Shown here piece after piece: positions 34,373-42,904 of a stretch of 64,000 bases of DNA. The stretch is taken from contig DASXNY010000150.1 in NCBI GenBank assembly GCA_036494715.1, positions 20,827-84,826 of the forward strand. Reading direction: 5' to 3'. The stretch comes from JAICJR01 sp036494715. GTDB taxonomy: Bacteria > Actinomycetota > Thermoleophilia > Solirubrobacterales > Thermoleophilaceae. Position 1 is the stretch's first letter, and each line of letters starts with the position of its first letter. The translations under genes were made by a program, and so were the position numbers. The notes beneath the pieces are model-generated. The model did not search any database. It had not been told where the DNA came from and saw nothing but the letters and a program-made list of their open reading frames with translations.

Positions 34373-34486
34373 GCGCCCGGCTCACAGGGCGGCGCGGCGA
34401 GGCGTGCGGGGGAGGAACACACCAAGCCGCCCTTGGGAGAGGGGGACCCGGGCGGCGAGCTCTACGCCGCCCTGTCAACCGGGCGC
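34373..34486. other. Highly structured intergenic element (candidate ncRNA or complex bidirectional terminator)
   Basis: Nested complementary segments fill most of this 126-bp gap between convergent genes. GCGCCCGG (373-380) pairs with CCGGGCGC (479-486). A 3x3 internal loop follows. ACAGGGCGGCG (384-394) pairs with CGCCGCCCTGT (465-475). Inside, GCCGCCC (426-432) and GGG (435-437) pair with CCC (447-449) and GGGCGGC (450-456). All paired segments are perfect apart from one 2-base bulge. It is longer and more layered than a normal terminator. I could not match it to a riboswitch, SRP, tmRNA or RNase P consensus. Confidence 0.5.
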
Positions 34487-34492
34487 TTGTCG

Positions 34493-36313
34493 CTAGGGAT
34501 TAGATGGCGGGGTGGGGGGGTTGGGAGGATTGGGCGGATTCGGGGGGTTCGGCGGATTCGAGGGGTCGCCCGAGGATTCGCAGGAGTCGTCGCTCGGGTC
34601 GTCTGAGCTCGAGTCGCCCGCGCAGGACCCGCTCTGCGCCGGGGCGCTGGAGGAGGGGCTCGACGGCGCCGCGCCGGTCGGTCCGGGAAGCGTGCCTGGC
34701 GTGCCCGACGACGCCTCCGCGGTCTGTGTCGCGGTCTCCACCGCGGTGCGGTCGGTGCGCACGGCGGCCATGGCGGCGTCGTAGCCGATCTGGTCGTTCT
34801 GGCCCGCCGCGGCGGCGGCCGCGCGATAGTCGCTCGCGGTCTGCTGTAGCGCGGCAGCGAGCGCGGCGGTGGGTCCCGGTCCCGTCCCGCCCGGAAGCGC
34901 CGCCACCCGCTTGGCCGTGCGCTCATAACTGCGGGCGTTCGCGAGCGCCGCGCGCTGCTTCGACTTGATGTCGCCCGTGGGCGTGGCGGCGCCCTGCGAC
35001 TGGCTCGTCTCGACGCCGTTGAGGGCCGTGCTGTCGGACGCCCGGGAGGCCCCGTTGGGCTGGATGGTGGCGGCGGCCGAGCGCGGCGAACCTCCGCCGC
35101 GATGCGCGGCGAAGGCGGCCGCCAGCGTGACGCCCAGCAACCCGATCACAAGCGCCGCCGCCACCCTCCTGACGAGCCGGCGCCCTGGCCGGTCGCCGCC
35201 CGTGTCCGCGGGCGCGCCCATCGGCTCGGTGCGTGGCGGGACCGTGGCGGCGTCCCACGGCCCGTCGAAGGGCCGCGTTCCCGTCAGCTCACCGGTCTCG
35301 AAGTACGACGGCGCCAGCGGCTCGGTGGCCGGAAGGCGCGCTTGGGTCAAGGGTCCGGCGGGCGCGCCGGGAGGTGGAGGGGTGGCCGGACCCGGGATCG
35401 GGGCCCGCCCCGCCCCATCGAGCGCGGGCAGCGCGGAGCCGCGCCGCCAGCGTGGTCCGAGCAGCTCGATCAGCGTCGGCTCGAGCACATCCCAGGCCTC
35501 CGCGGCAGACTGGGGGCGTTCCGCCGGCTCCTTTGCCGTGAGGTCGACGATCCAGTCGGAGAGGCGCGGCTCGAGATCCGGCACCAGCTCGATCGGCGGC
35601 TGAATCGGCTCGTTGACCTGGCGCAGCAGGATCTTCATCGGCTCGCCCGAGTCGGCATAGGGAAGCCTGCCCACGAAGAGCTCGAAGGCGACGATGCCGA
35701 GCGCGTAGAGGTCGGTCCATGGCCCGATCTGCTCGGCCAGCGCCTGCTCGGGCGCCATATAGTTGGGAGTGCCGACCGCGGTGCCCGTCGAGGTGAGCGC
35801 GGCAGTGTTGCGCACCGTGCTCGTGGCGCGTGCGATCCCGAAGTCGGCGATCTTCACCCTCCCTTCCCCAGTGACCATGATGTTCTCGGGCTTCAGGTCC
35901 CGATGGACGATGCACTGCCGCTCGGCGAGGCTCAGCCCGGCGAGTACACCCTCGAGCAGTCCGCCGATCTGGGCCAGCGACAGCCTGCCGACGTATGGCC
36001 GCAGCGAGCCGCGCTCGACGTACTCCATGGCAATGTAGGGCGCGCCGTCCTGCTCGAAGTAGTCGTGGACCGTGACGATGTTCGGGTGGCTGAGCGATCC
36101 CGCCAGCCGCGCCTCGCGGAGGAAACGCTTTGCGAACAGCGCGTCGGGCGTCCGAAGCGAGTCGAGTTCCTTGAGGGCGACGAGGCGGTCGAGGTCGATC
36201 TGGCGCGCGAGATAGACGGTGGCCATGCCGCCGCGGCCGAGCTCGTTGAGCAGCTCATAGCGACCAACCACCCTCCTCGCGCCCGGTATGCCCTGGGGCG
36301 CTGGGTTGCTCAC
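34493..36313 (-). CDS. PknB-type serine/threonine protein kinase with extracellular NPP-repeat tail
   Basis: A 606-residue kinase from GTG 36313. The kinase domain (about 17-285) has the glycine loop LGRGGMATVY, Lys48 (VALKEL), HRDLKPEN (137-144) and DFG (157-159), plus the TAVGTPNYMAPEQ activation segment. A Pro-rich juxtamembrane region leads to one membrane helix (AAALVIGLLGVTLAAAFAAH). The outer part is Ala/Thr-rich and helical, and ends in an acidic Ser/Asp stretch and five NPP/TPP turns. PASTA domains are absent, so the ligand differs from PknB. The start has no Shine-Dalgarno and may be leaderless. It is divergent from the HxlR gene. Confidence 0.93.
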   Translation of the reverse strand: MSNPAPQGIPGARRVVGRYELLNELGRGGMATVYLARQIDLDRLVALKELDSLRTPDALFAKRFLREARLAGSLSHPNIVTVHDYFEQDGAPYIAMEYVERGSLRPYVGRLSLAQIGGLLEGVLAGLSLAERQCIVHRDLKPENIMVTGEGRVKIADFGIARATSTVRNTAALTSTGTAVGTPNYMAPEQALAEQIGPWTDLYALGIVAFELFVGRLPYADSGEPMKILLRQVNEPIQPPIELVPDLEPRLSDWIVDLTAKEPAERPQSAAEAWDVLEPTLIELLGPRWRRGSALPALDGAGRAPIPGPATPPPPGAPAGPLTQARLPATEPLAPSYFETGELTGTRPFDGPWDAATVPPRTEPMGAPADTGGDRPGRRLVRRVAAALVIGLLGVTLAAAFAAHRGGGSPRSAAATIQPNGASRASDSTALNGVETSQSQGAATPTGDIKSKQRAALANARSYERTAKRVAALPGGTGPGPTAALAAALQQTASDYRAAAAAAGQNDQIGYDAAMAAVRTDRTAVETATQTAEASSGTPGTLPGPTGAAPSSPSSSAPAQSGSCAGDSSSDDPSDDSCESSGDPSNPPNPPNPPNPPNPPTPPSNP

Positions 36314-36367
36314 GCCGACAACGATGCGGCCGCCCGCCGCATCCCACAAGCGCCGTTGCCGACCGCA

Positions 36368-36386
36368 CGATAAGCGTCCGTTATCG
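36368..36386. promoter_or_regulatory. Inverted repeat between divergent kinase and HxlR genes
   Basis: CGATAA (368-373) and TTATCG (381-386) are reverse complements with a 7-base spacer, in the 150-bp space between the kinase start (36313) and the HxlR start (36464). HxlR-type regulators bind dyads of this size, so it may be the autoregulatory site. Confidence 0.4.
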
Positions 36387-36463
36387 CTCGCTGATCGGCA
36401 GCGTGGATCGCGCGATCGGAGGGTTCTTTTGAACTCGCTTCCCAGGTCGCGACCCTTAGGGGC

Positions 36464-36829
36464 ATGCATGGGGAGCCCTCCGAGTTCGAGATGATCGCCG
36501 GTACGCGCGCAGTCCTGGAGCTGCTCGGCGGTAAATGGACGATCGAGGTGCTCTACCTGCTCGCCAACGGGAGGCGGCGCTACAGCGAGGTGTACTACGA
36601 GGTGGGGGAGGTCTCGAAGAAGGTCCTCACGCGCACGCTTCGAAAGCTCGAGCAGAGCGGGCTGGTCGAGCGCACCGTCTACCCGGAGGTTCCGCCGCGA
36701 GTCGAGTACTCGCTCACCCCACTCGGATGGAGCATCACCTCGCCGCTGATGGCCATGTACGAATGGGCCGCGGACAACCTCCAGGCGAGAGGTGACCGGC
36801 TACGGCTGGTCCCGCAGCTCGCCGCGTGA
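36464..36829 (+). CDS. HxlR family winged-helix transcriptional regulator
   Basis: A 121-residue HxlR protein: VLELLGGKWTIEVLYLLANG is the family signature, followed by RYSEVYYEVGEVSKKVLTRT, LRKLEQSGLVERTVYPEVPP and RVEYSLTPLGWSI for the wing. The Cys usually present near the N-terminus of redox-sensing members is absent. It starts at ATG 36464. The stop overlaps the start of the next gene (GTGA), so the regulator and the integrase-arm-like membrane protein are co-translated. Confidence 0.93.
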   Translation: MHGEPSEFEMIAGTRAVLELLGGKWTIEVLYLLANGRRRYSEVYYEVGEVSKKVLTRTLRKLEQSGLVERTVYPEVPPRVEYSLTPLGWSITSPLMAMYEWAADNLQARGDRLRLVPQLAA

Positions 36830-37785
36830 GCATGGCGTACGACTGGAGAACGGAGTGGCCGGGCGTATTCGCTCGACATGCCGACTCGTGCCCGGTGCGC
36901 GAGGGCCACCGTTGCGCCTGCGGACCGCTGGGATACCGCGCCAGCGCCCGCGATCCGGAGACGGGCCGCCGGGTGCTCAGCCCCGACTTCCAGACGGTCG
37001 CCGAGGCGCGCGAGTGGCTCCGCGACCAGCAGGACACACTTGAAGCCGCACGCACCGTCGCGCGCGAGGACGGCCGGCTTGGCGCGCTGATCGACGAGTT
37101 CGTCGCGGCCGCCGAGAACGGAACGGCCCGTGATCGCGACGGACTGGAATACCTGCCGTCGCGCGTGGCAGAGCTGCGCGAGTCGCTCACCTACGTGGAC
37201 GCCCAGCTCGGCATGATGCTGGTCGAGGACGTGCGGCGCCGCCAGGTGCAGGCGATGGTGGACGAGCTCCACACCTCCGGAGTCGAGCTCGAACCGATCA
37301 GGCACGTGGTGGCGGCGCTCGGGCTCCTCTACACATATGCCATTCAGCGCGAGGCCGTGGACTTCAGTCCGGTGGTCCAGCTGAAGCTCCCCGACGCCGA
37401 CGAGCCGCCCCCTGCGCCGGAGCGGACTGACCCGTTGCCGTCACCGGCGCTGACGCAGCCGCTGCCGACACCACCGCCGGCCCAGACGGAGCCGCTGCCG
37501 ACGCCCGTACTCACGCAACCGGTGCAGGCACCCTCGACAAACGGCTCGACAAACGGCTTCCATTACGACCCCGCCATGCCACCTCAGCCGCCCGTTCCCG
37601 CGTACGCCACACAGGCGCCGCCGGCTCAATCCACCATCTGGACCCCGGGCTCACTGTCGCCGCCGCCGGGTACGGACAACTACCGCGACGCGCTCATGCC
37701 AGAGCGCGTGCTGTGGTGGACCGTGCTGATCATCGTGGTGGTGTCGGTCCTGATCGCGATCGTGCTGGCCGCCGAGTCCGTCTGA
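36826..37785 (+). CDS. Integrase-arm/core-binding-like protein with C-terminal membrane anchor (no recombinase domain)
   Basis: A 319-residue protein from GTG 36826 (ATG 36832 is possible). The N-terminus (about 15-70, YRASARDPETGRRVLSPDFQ then TVAEAREWLRDQQ) looks like the arm-binding domain of tyrosine recombinases, and residues about 80-195 like their SAM-like core-binding domain (the LTYVDAQLGMMLVEDVRRRQ and QAMVDELHTSG pattern). There is no catalytic domain with the R-H-R-Y residues. Instead a Pro/Gln-rich linker with repeated TQPLPTP/TEPLPTP units leads to one membrane helix (WWTVLIIVVVSVLIAIVLAA). It may tether DNA to the membrane (inference). Confidence 0.75.
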   Translation: MSMAYDWRTEWPGVFARHADSCPVREGHRCACGPLGYRASARDPETGRRVLSPDFQTVAEAREWLRDQQDTLEAARTVAREDGRLGALIDEFVAAAENGTARDRDGLEYLPSRVAELRESLTYVDAQLGMMLVEDVRRRQVQAMVDELHTSGVELEPIRHVVAALGLLYTYAIQREAVDFSPVVQLKLPDADEPPPAPERTDPLPSPALTQPLPTPPPAQTEPLPTPVLTQPVQAPSTNGSTNGFHYDPAMPPQPPVPAYATQAPPAQSTIWTPGSLSPPPGTDNYRDALMPERVLWWTVLIIVVVSVLIAIVLAAESV

Positions 37786-37792
37786 GCGCGAC

Positions 37793-39565
37793 TCAGCCGA
37801 GCGCGGCCACAACCTCGCGCCACCACTCCTCTTCGGCCTGATCGCGCGCGCGAGTCAGGCGCCGGCTCGCATAGCCGCGCACCTGGTCCGCCGAACCGGC
37901 CACGAGCGAAGTTCCGGTGAGCGCCGCGCGGCCGTCCTCGAGCACCACGAGTGCGCCGCCGGCATCGCCGCGCGCCTGCACGAGCTCCACGACCGGCACG
38001 CCGGCCACGAGCTCGGGATCGCACGGGTCGCCGTCCGCGGCCGTCCAGGGCTGGGCGAGCAGGGTCGCGGGTTCGTCGACCACATACTCCGGATCAGGCA
38101 GCTCTGCCTCACCGCCGCGCCAGCGTTCGAGCAGCGTCTGGACGCCGCCCGCCGCCTCGCTGCGCACCAGGAGGTGCAGGGTGTCGCCGGGCTCGACGTG
38201 CGTGTCGCCGCGCGGCGCCACGGCCTGGTCGCCCCGGACGATCACGTTCAGGGTCGCGTCGTGCGGCAGCCCGAGATCGCGCACCGGTAGGCGGACGATG
38301 CTGTCGCTCGACCTCACGGAGTACTCCATCACCTCGGCGCCGAGGCGGCCGATGGTTCCGTACTCCGTGAGCGGACGCGGAAGCGGCGGTTCGCGACTGG
38401 TGAGGCCGAACGCCCGAGCCAGCGGCTCGAGCGTGGTGCCCTGCGCGAGCGTCGACACGAGCACCGTGAAGAAGACGATGTTGAAGAAGGCGAGGCTGCC
38501 TGGGACGTGTCGAGTGACGGCAAACGTGGCCAGCACCACCGGCACCGCGCCACGCAGCCCCGCCCAGGAAAGCAGCAGCCGTTCGGCGGCGTCGAAGCGT
38601 CCGCCGGCGGTCACGAGCAGCGTCGCGATCGGCCGCGCGAAGAAAGCGAGGACGAGGGCGAGCACGAGCCCCGGAACCACGGCCGAGCCGAGCTGCGATG
38701 GGAAGACGAGCAGGCCGAGGGTGAGGAACAGGGCGATCTGCGCCAGCCACGCCAGCCCCTGGTGGAACGTGGCGATCGTCTGCTTGGCCGCGATCGGTGC
38801 CCCGCCGAGCAGCAGCGCGCAGAGGTACACGGCCAGGAAGCCGGAGCCGCCGAGGGTCTCCGCGAGGCCGAAGGAGACGGCTGCCGCCGCGCAGGAGGCC
38901 ACCGGGTATAGGCCCGGCGTGGGGAGCCGGAAGCGCCGGAGCGTCCAGACAGCGAGCCGGCCCACCACCAAACCGACGATGGCCCCCGACGACATCTCCC
39001 GCAGGAACAGGACGATCATGTTCAGCACGCCGTAGCCCGGGTTATCGATCCAGTCGAGAAAGCCGAGCACGAGCAGGATGGCGACCGGGTCGTTGAAGCC
39101 CGCCTCGCCCTCCAGCGTGAGCTTGACCTTGCGCCGCAGCGAGGTGCCGCGCAAGAGCCCGAACACGGCGGCGCTGTCGGTGGACGCCATGATCGAGCCG
39201 AGCAGCATGCCCTCCAGCGGCGGCAGCCCCAGTACAGCGGTCGCGACGACGCCGGTGACGAGCGCCGTGATCAGGGTGCCGCCGAAGGCCAGCCGCAGTG
39301 CGGGGCCCATCACCTCCCGGAGCTCCTCGAGCGAAGAGCTGAGCCCGCCGTCGAACAGGATCAATGCCAGCGCGATCGCGCCGATGCGGCGGGCCAGCGA
39401 GTAGTCGTCGAACTGGATCCAGCCGGCGCCGTCGGAGCCGATCGCCATCCCGAGCGCCAGGAACAGCAGGAGCGCGGGGACGCGCAGGCGCGAGGCGGCC
39501 AGCGACGCGGCGATCGCCGCGGTCAGCAGCCCACCGACAACGAGGATCAGCTCGCCGTCCGACAT
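37793..39565 (-). CDS. Potassium/proton antiporter, NhaP2/CvrA type (CPA1) with TrkA-C domain
   Basis: A 590-residue CPA1 antiporter. Twelve or so membrane helices span about 1-385, with ALALILFDGGLSSSLEELRE, GSIMASTDSAAVFGLLRG and the ion-site segment EGEAGFNDPVAILLVLGFLD, and then LLSWAGLRGAVPVVLATFAV. The cytoplasmic part (about 400-590) contains a TrkA-C-like fold (VRDLGLPHDATLNVIVRGDQ, EPGDTLHLLVRSE) and a further acidic domain. It ejects K+ in exchange for protons. It is last in a minus-strand run that also includes catalase and aquaporin genes. Confidence 0.92.
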   Translation of the reverse strand: MSDGELILVVGGLLTAAIAASLAASRLRVPALLLFLALGMAIGSDGAGWIQFDDYSLARRIGAIALALILFDGGLSSSLEELREVMGPALRLAFGGTLITALVTGVVATAVLGLPPLEGMLLGSIMASTDSAAVFGLLRGTSLRRKVKLTLEGEAGFNDPVAILLVLGFLDWIDNPGYGVLNMIVLFLREMSSGAIVGLVVGRLAVWTLRRFRLPTPGLYPVASCAAAAVSFGLAETLGGSGFLAVYLCALLLGGAPIAAKQTIATFHQGLAWLAQIALFLTLGLLVFPSQLGSAVVPGLVLALVLAFFARPIATLLVTAGGRFDAAERLLLSWAGLRGAVPVVLATFAVTRHVPGSLAFFNIVFFTVLVSTLAQGTTLEPLARAFGLTSREPPLPRPLTEYGTIGRLGAEVMEYSVRSSDSIVRLPVRDLGLPHDATLNVIVRGDQAVAPRGDTHVEPGDTLHLLVRSEAAGGVQTLLERWRGGEAELPDPEYVVDEPATLLAQPWTAADGDPCDPELVAGVPVVELVQARGDAGGALVVLEDGRAALTGTSLVAGSADQVRGYASRRLTRARDQAEEEWWREVVAALG

Positions 39566-39613
39566 TGCCTCACCCCTCGTTCCTCCGCGGCCACTGGCCG
39601 CGTCCGTTCGGTT

Positions 39614-39838
39614 CTAGGGGCGCACGGCCGGGCGCTTCAGACCGCCCGGCCTACGTCCCATCACGTACTCGAACGCCTCCCAAAGCTGGCTGTCCGCGTC
39701 GTGCGCCTCATGCGGATGACGCGAGCAGTGGTCGGCGATCGCGCTCGCCAGCCGGTCGCGCTGCTCCAAGTAGGCGTTGCGCTGCGCGATCACGCGCGCG
39801 ACTCGGAATCTGATGGTGTCGGTGAGGATCGGCTCCAT
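39614..39838 (-). CDS. Small helical protein, 74 residues, unknown function
   Basis: It starts MEPILTDTIRFRVARVIAQR and consists of two charged helices plus a basic Pro-rich tail (GRRPGGLKRPAVRP). A His-rich turn (CSRHPHEAHDAD) could bind metal. No signal peptide or membrane segment is visible. It begins four bases after the stop of the HD-domain gene and is followed 48 bp later by the antiporter, so it is part of the redox run. I do not recognise a family. Confidence 0.6.
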   Translation of the reverse strand: MEPILTDTIRFRVARVIAQRNAYLEQRDRLASAIADHCSRHPHEAHDADSQLWEAFEYVMGRRPGGLKRPAVRP

Positions 39839-39842
39839 GACC

Positions 39843-40490
39843 TCAGCCCTCCAGTCGTGAATTCGCGATGAGGTCGCAGAAGTTCGGATGCGAGTAGCCG
39901 GCGAGCCGCGCCTCGAGGACGTCGGTGTTCATCGTGCCGAAAGTGGTCTCGGGCTTGTCCCGCATGCCTTCGAAGAACGCGTCCGCGATGCCGGTCTTGA
40001 ATCCGCTGCGAGGATGGGCTGCGACCACCTCGGTCTGCCGCTCGGCGGACACATCGTCGAGGTGGAGCCCCAGGACGTCGAACTCGACACCGAGCGTCAC
40101 GAGCCAGACCTCCGGCGCTTTGTACCTCGGGATCTCCGGCGTCGTGTGCAGGGCGATGGCGTCCCACACGGTCGTGATCTGCCCGTCGGCGAGGCCGCGC
40201 TCCTCGAGGAAGGCCCGGGCGGCGTTGGCGCCGTCGATCTCGAAGCGCTCGTCGGGCGAGCGGTGGCCTTCCACGAGCCCGACGTCGTGGAACATCGCGC
40301 CGACGTAGAGCAGCTCCGGGTCAAACCACAAGCCGTGCTGCTCGCCCTGCATGGAAGCCCACAGGAAGACGCGGCGCGAGTGGTCGTACAGCAGTGGCGA
40401 CTCCACGTCCTGCACGAACTGCGTCACGTCGCGAGCGAGCGCGCTGTCGGGAATCCGGATCCCGGCGATTGTCGTTTCGATCGTGCTCAC
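39843..40490 (-). CDS. HD domain-containing phosphohydrolase-like protein
   Basis: A 215-residue protein from GTG 40490, seven bases after the catalase stop. It is an HD-domain protein: SPLLYDHSRRVFLWASMQ (first His), YVGAMFHDVGLVEGH (the HD pair) and a downstream AIALHTTPEIPRYKAPE helix. Members of this group are metal-dependent phosphohydrolases or cyanamide-hydratase-like enzymes; the LHTTPEIP and EVWLVTLGVEFDVLG segments resemble the latter. The substrate is unknown. Its position straight after catalase suggests a role in the same stress response. Confidence 0.85.
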   Translation of the reverse strand: MSTIETTIAGIRIPDSALARDVTQFVQDVESPLLYDHSRRVFLWASMQGEQHGLWFDPELLYVGAMFHDVGLVEGHRSPDERFEIDGANAARAFLEERGLADGQITTVWDAIALHTTPEIPRYKAPEVWLVTLGVEFDVLGLHLDDVSAERQTEVVAAHPRSGFKTGIADAFFEGMRDKPETTFGTMNTDVLEARLAGYSHPNFCDLIANSRLEG

Positions 40491-40497
40491 GGCCGGC

Positions 40498-41982
40498 TCA
40501 CGCTGCCTCGCCGATCGAGCGACCAGCCAGGCCAAGCCCTTGCGCTACGCGGGCCCCGAGGTTGGCATCGACGTCTGCCCAGTAGGCGACCACGCGGCGC
40601 TGCACGTCGTGCGACACGTCGTCGCTTGCATGGGCGACGATGTTCGACACCAGGTGCGCCCGGTCCTCGTCGCGCATGACGTCGCGGTAGAGCGCGCGCG
40701 GCTGGACGAAGTCGTCGTCGTCGCGGTGCTTCTCGTAGGCGTAGCGGCCGATCTCGCCGCCCTCGACCCACCAGCCGGGCAGCTCCTTGGACGGGTCTGC
40801 CTGTGGCCCGCCGTAGGAGTTCGGCGAGTAAACCGGCTGCGATCCCGGGTGACGGTAGGTCATCGCTCCGTCACGGCTGTAGGAGTGGACGGGCGACTTC
40901 GGCGCGTTGATCGGCAACTGCTCGTAGTTCGCTCCGATCCGGTGCAGATGGGTGTCGTGGTAAGAGAAGATGCGGCCCATCAGCATCTTGTCGGGGCTGA
41001 GCCCGATCCCCGGCACGAGCCGTGCCGGCGCGAACCCTGCCTGGTCGACCTCCGCGAAGTGGTTCTCCGGGTTGCGGTCGAGCACCATGCGGCCGATCGT
41101 GATCGGCGGGTAGTCGGCGTGCGGCCAGACCTTGGTCAGGTCGAACGGGTTGAAGCGGTAGTCCGCGGCGTCTTCGAAGGGCATGATCTGCATCTCGAGC
41201 CGCCACTCCGCCGCGTCGCCCGCCGCGAGCGCGTCCCACAGGTCGCGACGGAGGAAGTCCGGGTCCTCGGAAACCATCGCGTCGGCCTCCGCGAGCGTGA
41301 AGTTCGCGATGCCCTGGACCGTCTTGAAGTGGTACTTGACCCAGAACCGATCGCCCGCCGCGTTCATCCACGAGTACGTGTGGCTGCTGTAGCCGTTCAT
41401 CCGGCGGTAGCTGCGCGGCGTGCCGCGGTCCGACATGAGCACCGCGACCTGATGCGCGGTCTCCGGCGACAGCGTCCAGAAGTCCCACTGCGCGTCGTTG
41501 GAGCGCAGTCCGGTGTCCGGCATCCGCTTCTGCGAGCGGATGAAGTCCTCGAACTTGATCGCGTCGCGCACGAAGAACGTCGGCGTGTTGTTGCCGACCA
41601 GGTCGTAGTTGCCCTCGTCCGTGTAGAACTTGAGCGCGAAGCCGCGCGGGTCCCGCACCGTGTCGGCGCTGCCGAGCTCTCCCGCGACTTGTGAGAAGCG
41701 GGCGAACATGGGCGTGCGCTTGCCGACCTCGGACAGGAAGCTGGCGCTCGTCCACTGGGCGACGTCCTCAGTCACCTCGAAGAAGCCATGCGCTCCGCTG
41801 CCCTTGGCGTGAACCACGCGCTCGGGCACGCGCTCGCGGTTGAAGTGCTGCATCTTCTGGACGAGATGCGCGTCGTGCAGCACCGTCGGGCCGTTCGGGC
41901 CGACGGTGAGCGAATTCTCGTCGCTTGTCACCGGAATGCCGGAGTCGGTGGTGGTCACGGGCGGCTGCTGCTTCTCGCTCAT
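40498..41982 (-). CDS. katA: Monofunctional heme catalase, small-subunit clade
   Basis: A 494-residue catalase that disproportionates H2O2. The catalytic His is at about 58 in ERVVHAKGSGAHGFFEV, the substrate-channel Asn lies in the YDLVGNNTPTFFVRDAI block, and the heme-ligand Tyr in RIFSYHDTHLHRIG. The ATG has GAGGA upstream with a short spacer. Length and motifs fit small-subunit enzymes. It lies in a run with a LysR regulator, a glutamyl-tRNA-reductase-like gene (heme supply) and an aquaporin (possible H2O2 entry), all on the minus strand. Confidence 0.96.
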   Translation of the reverse strand: MSEKQQPPVTTTDSGIPVTSDENSLTVGPNGPTVLHDAHLVQKMQHFNRERVPERVVHAKGSGAHGFFEVTEDVAQWTSASFLSEVGKRTPMFARFSQVAGELGSADTVRDPRGFALKFYTDEGNYDLVGNNTPTFFVRDAIKFEDFIRSQKRMPDTGLRSNDAQWDFWTLSPETAHQVAVLMSDRGTPRSYRRMNGYSSHTYSWMNAAGDRFWVKYHFKTVQGIANFTLAEADAMVSEDPDFLRRDLWDALAAGDAAEWRLEMQIMPFEDAADYRFNPFDLTKVWPHADYPPITIGRMVLDRNPENHFAEVDQAGFAPARLVPGIGLSPDKMLMGRIFSYHDTHLHRIGANYEQLPINAPKSPVHSYSRDGAMTYRHPGSQPVYSPNSYGGPQADPSKELPGWWVEGGEIGRYAYEKHRDDDDFVQPRALYRDVMRDEDRAHLVSNIVAHASDDVSHDVQRRVVAYWADVDANLGARVAQGLGLAGRSIGEAA

Positions 41983-42067
41983 GTGGAGTTCCTCTGCGTC
42001 GTGGTGGTGGGGAAATTACGGGCGGGCCGGGCGATGCCAAGCGGCCACGCTGATCGTTCGATCCGGT

Positions 42068-42877
42068 TCAGCGATCAGGCGAGCCGCCATTCGTCGCTCC
42101 ATTGGTGAGCCCGATTTCGGGGGCCTGCCTCTCGAGCACGAGCGTCCGGTAGCCGATGGCCGCGGCCACAGCGCCGGCCACGGGACCAACGATGTAGATC
42201 CAGGAGTTCGAGAAGGCGCCGGAGGCAACGGCCGGCCCCAACCAGCGAGCGGGGTTGAAGCCGCCACCCGTAGCGGGACCAAACACCATGACCGCGAGTC
42301 CCAGCGCCGCGCCGATCGCGAGCCCGGCAACGTGGCGCTCAGCACGCGGATTCACGGCCACGGCCATGACCGCCCACACGAGCATGAAGGTCCCCAGAGC
42401 CTCGGCGATTGCGCCGAGCCAGGCCGAGCCGTGCGCGAGCACCTTGCCGTTGACCGCGGTCGCGCCGTAGTTCACCGAGGCGCCGGCGTGGTGGAAGAGC
42501 AGCAGCACCAACAGCCCCGCGAGGACGCCTCCGATCAACTGGCAGGTGATGTAGGTGACGGCGTCGCGCGCGCGAATCTGCCGAACGGCCAGCATCCCCA
42601 CGGTCACGGCGGGGTTGAAGTGGGCGCCCGAAGTGCCCGCGAGCGCGTACACCAGCACCATCAGCGTGAGTGCATGGAGCAGACCGAGCCCGGCGATATC
42701 GAGCTGAAGTACGCCGGCATTCCCCACGGACAGGACCCCGCAGATGAAGAACACGAGTATGAAGGTGCCGATCGCCTCGGCCGCGAAGGCGGCCGGACCA
42801 CGGCTCTCGGGTGCGTGGGCATGTGCACGCGGCATCACTGGCGCCGCGAGGTCGGGGTGGATGGCGGTACTGGCCAT
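42068..42877 (-). CDS. MIP family channel (aquaporin/aquaglyceroporin, possible peroxiporin)
   Basis: A 269-residue channel with both NPA boxes: GAHFNPAVT (NPA 88-90) and GGGFNPARWLGPA (NPA 208-210). Six helices and the half-helices of the family are traceable. The N-terminal 25 residues (His/Pro-rich) are an extra cytoplasmic tail. AGGAGA precedes the ATG. The Arg after the second NPA, part of the selectivity filter, is present. Position between hemA-like and catalase genes fits H2O2 import, but water or small polyols cannot be excluded. Confidence 0.92.
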   Translation of the reverse strand: MASTAIHPDLAAPVMPRAHAHAPESRGPAAFAAEAIGTFILVFFICGVLSVGNAGVLQLDIAGLGLLHALTLMVLVYALAGTSGAHFNPAVTVGMLAVRQIRARDAVTYITCQLIGGVLAGLLVLLLFHHAGASVNYGATAVNGKVLAHGSAWLGAIAEALGTFMLVWAVMAVAVNPRAERHVAGLAIGAALGLAVMVFGPATGGGFNPARWLGPAVASGAFSNSWIYIVGPVAGAVAAAIGYRTLVLERQAPEIGLTNGATNGGSPDR

Positions 42878-42904
42878 TTTTCCGTCTCCTGGGTTCGAGT
42901 TCGG

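Noticed and set aside
34373..34486. Known riboswitch, RNase P, SRP or tmRNA
   Set aside because: None of the conserved cores I know (for example GAGGAAAGUCC for RNase P, or the SRP GGAA loop region) is present.
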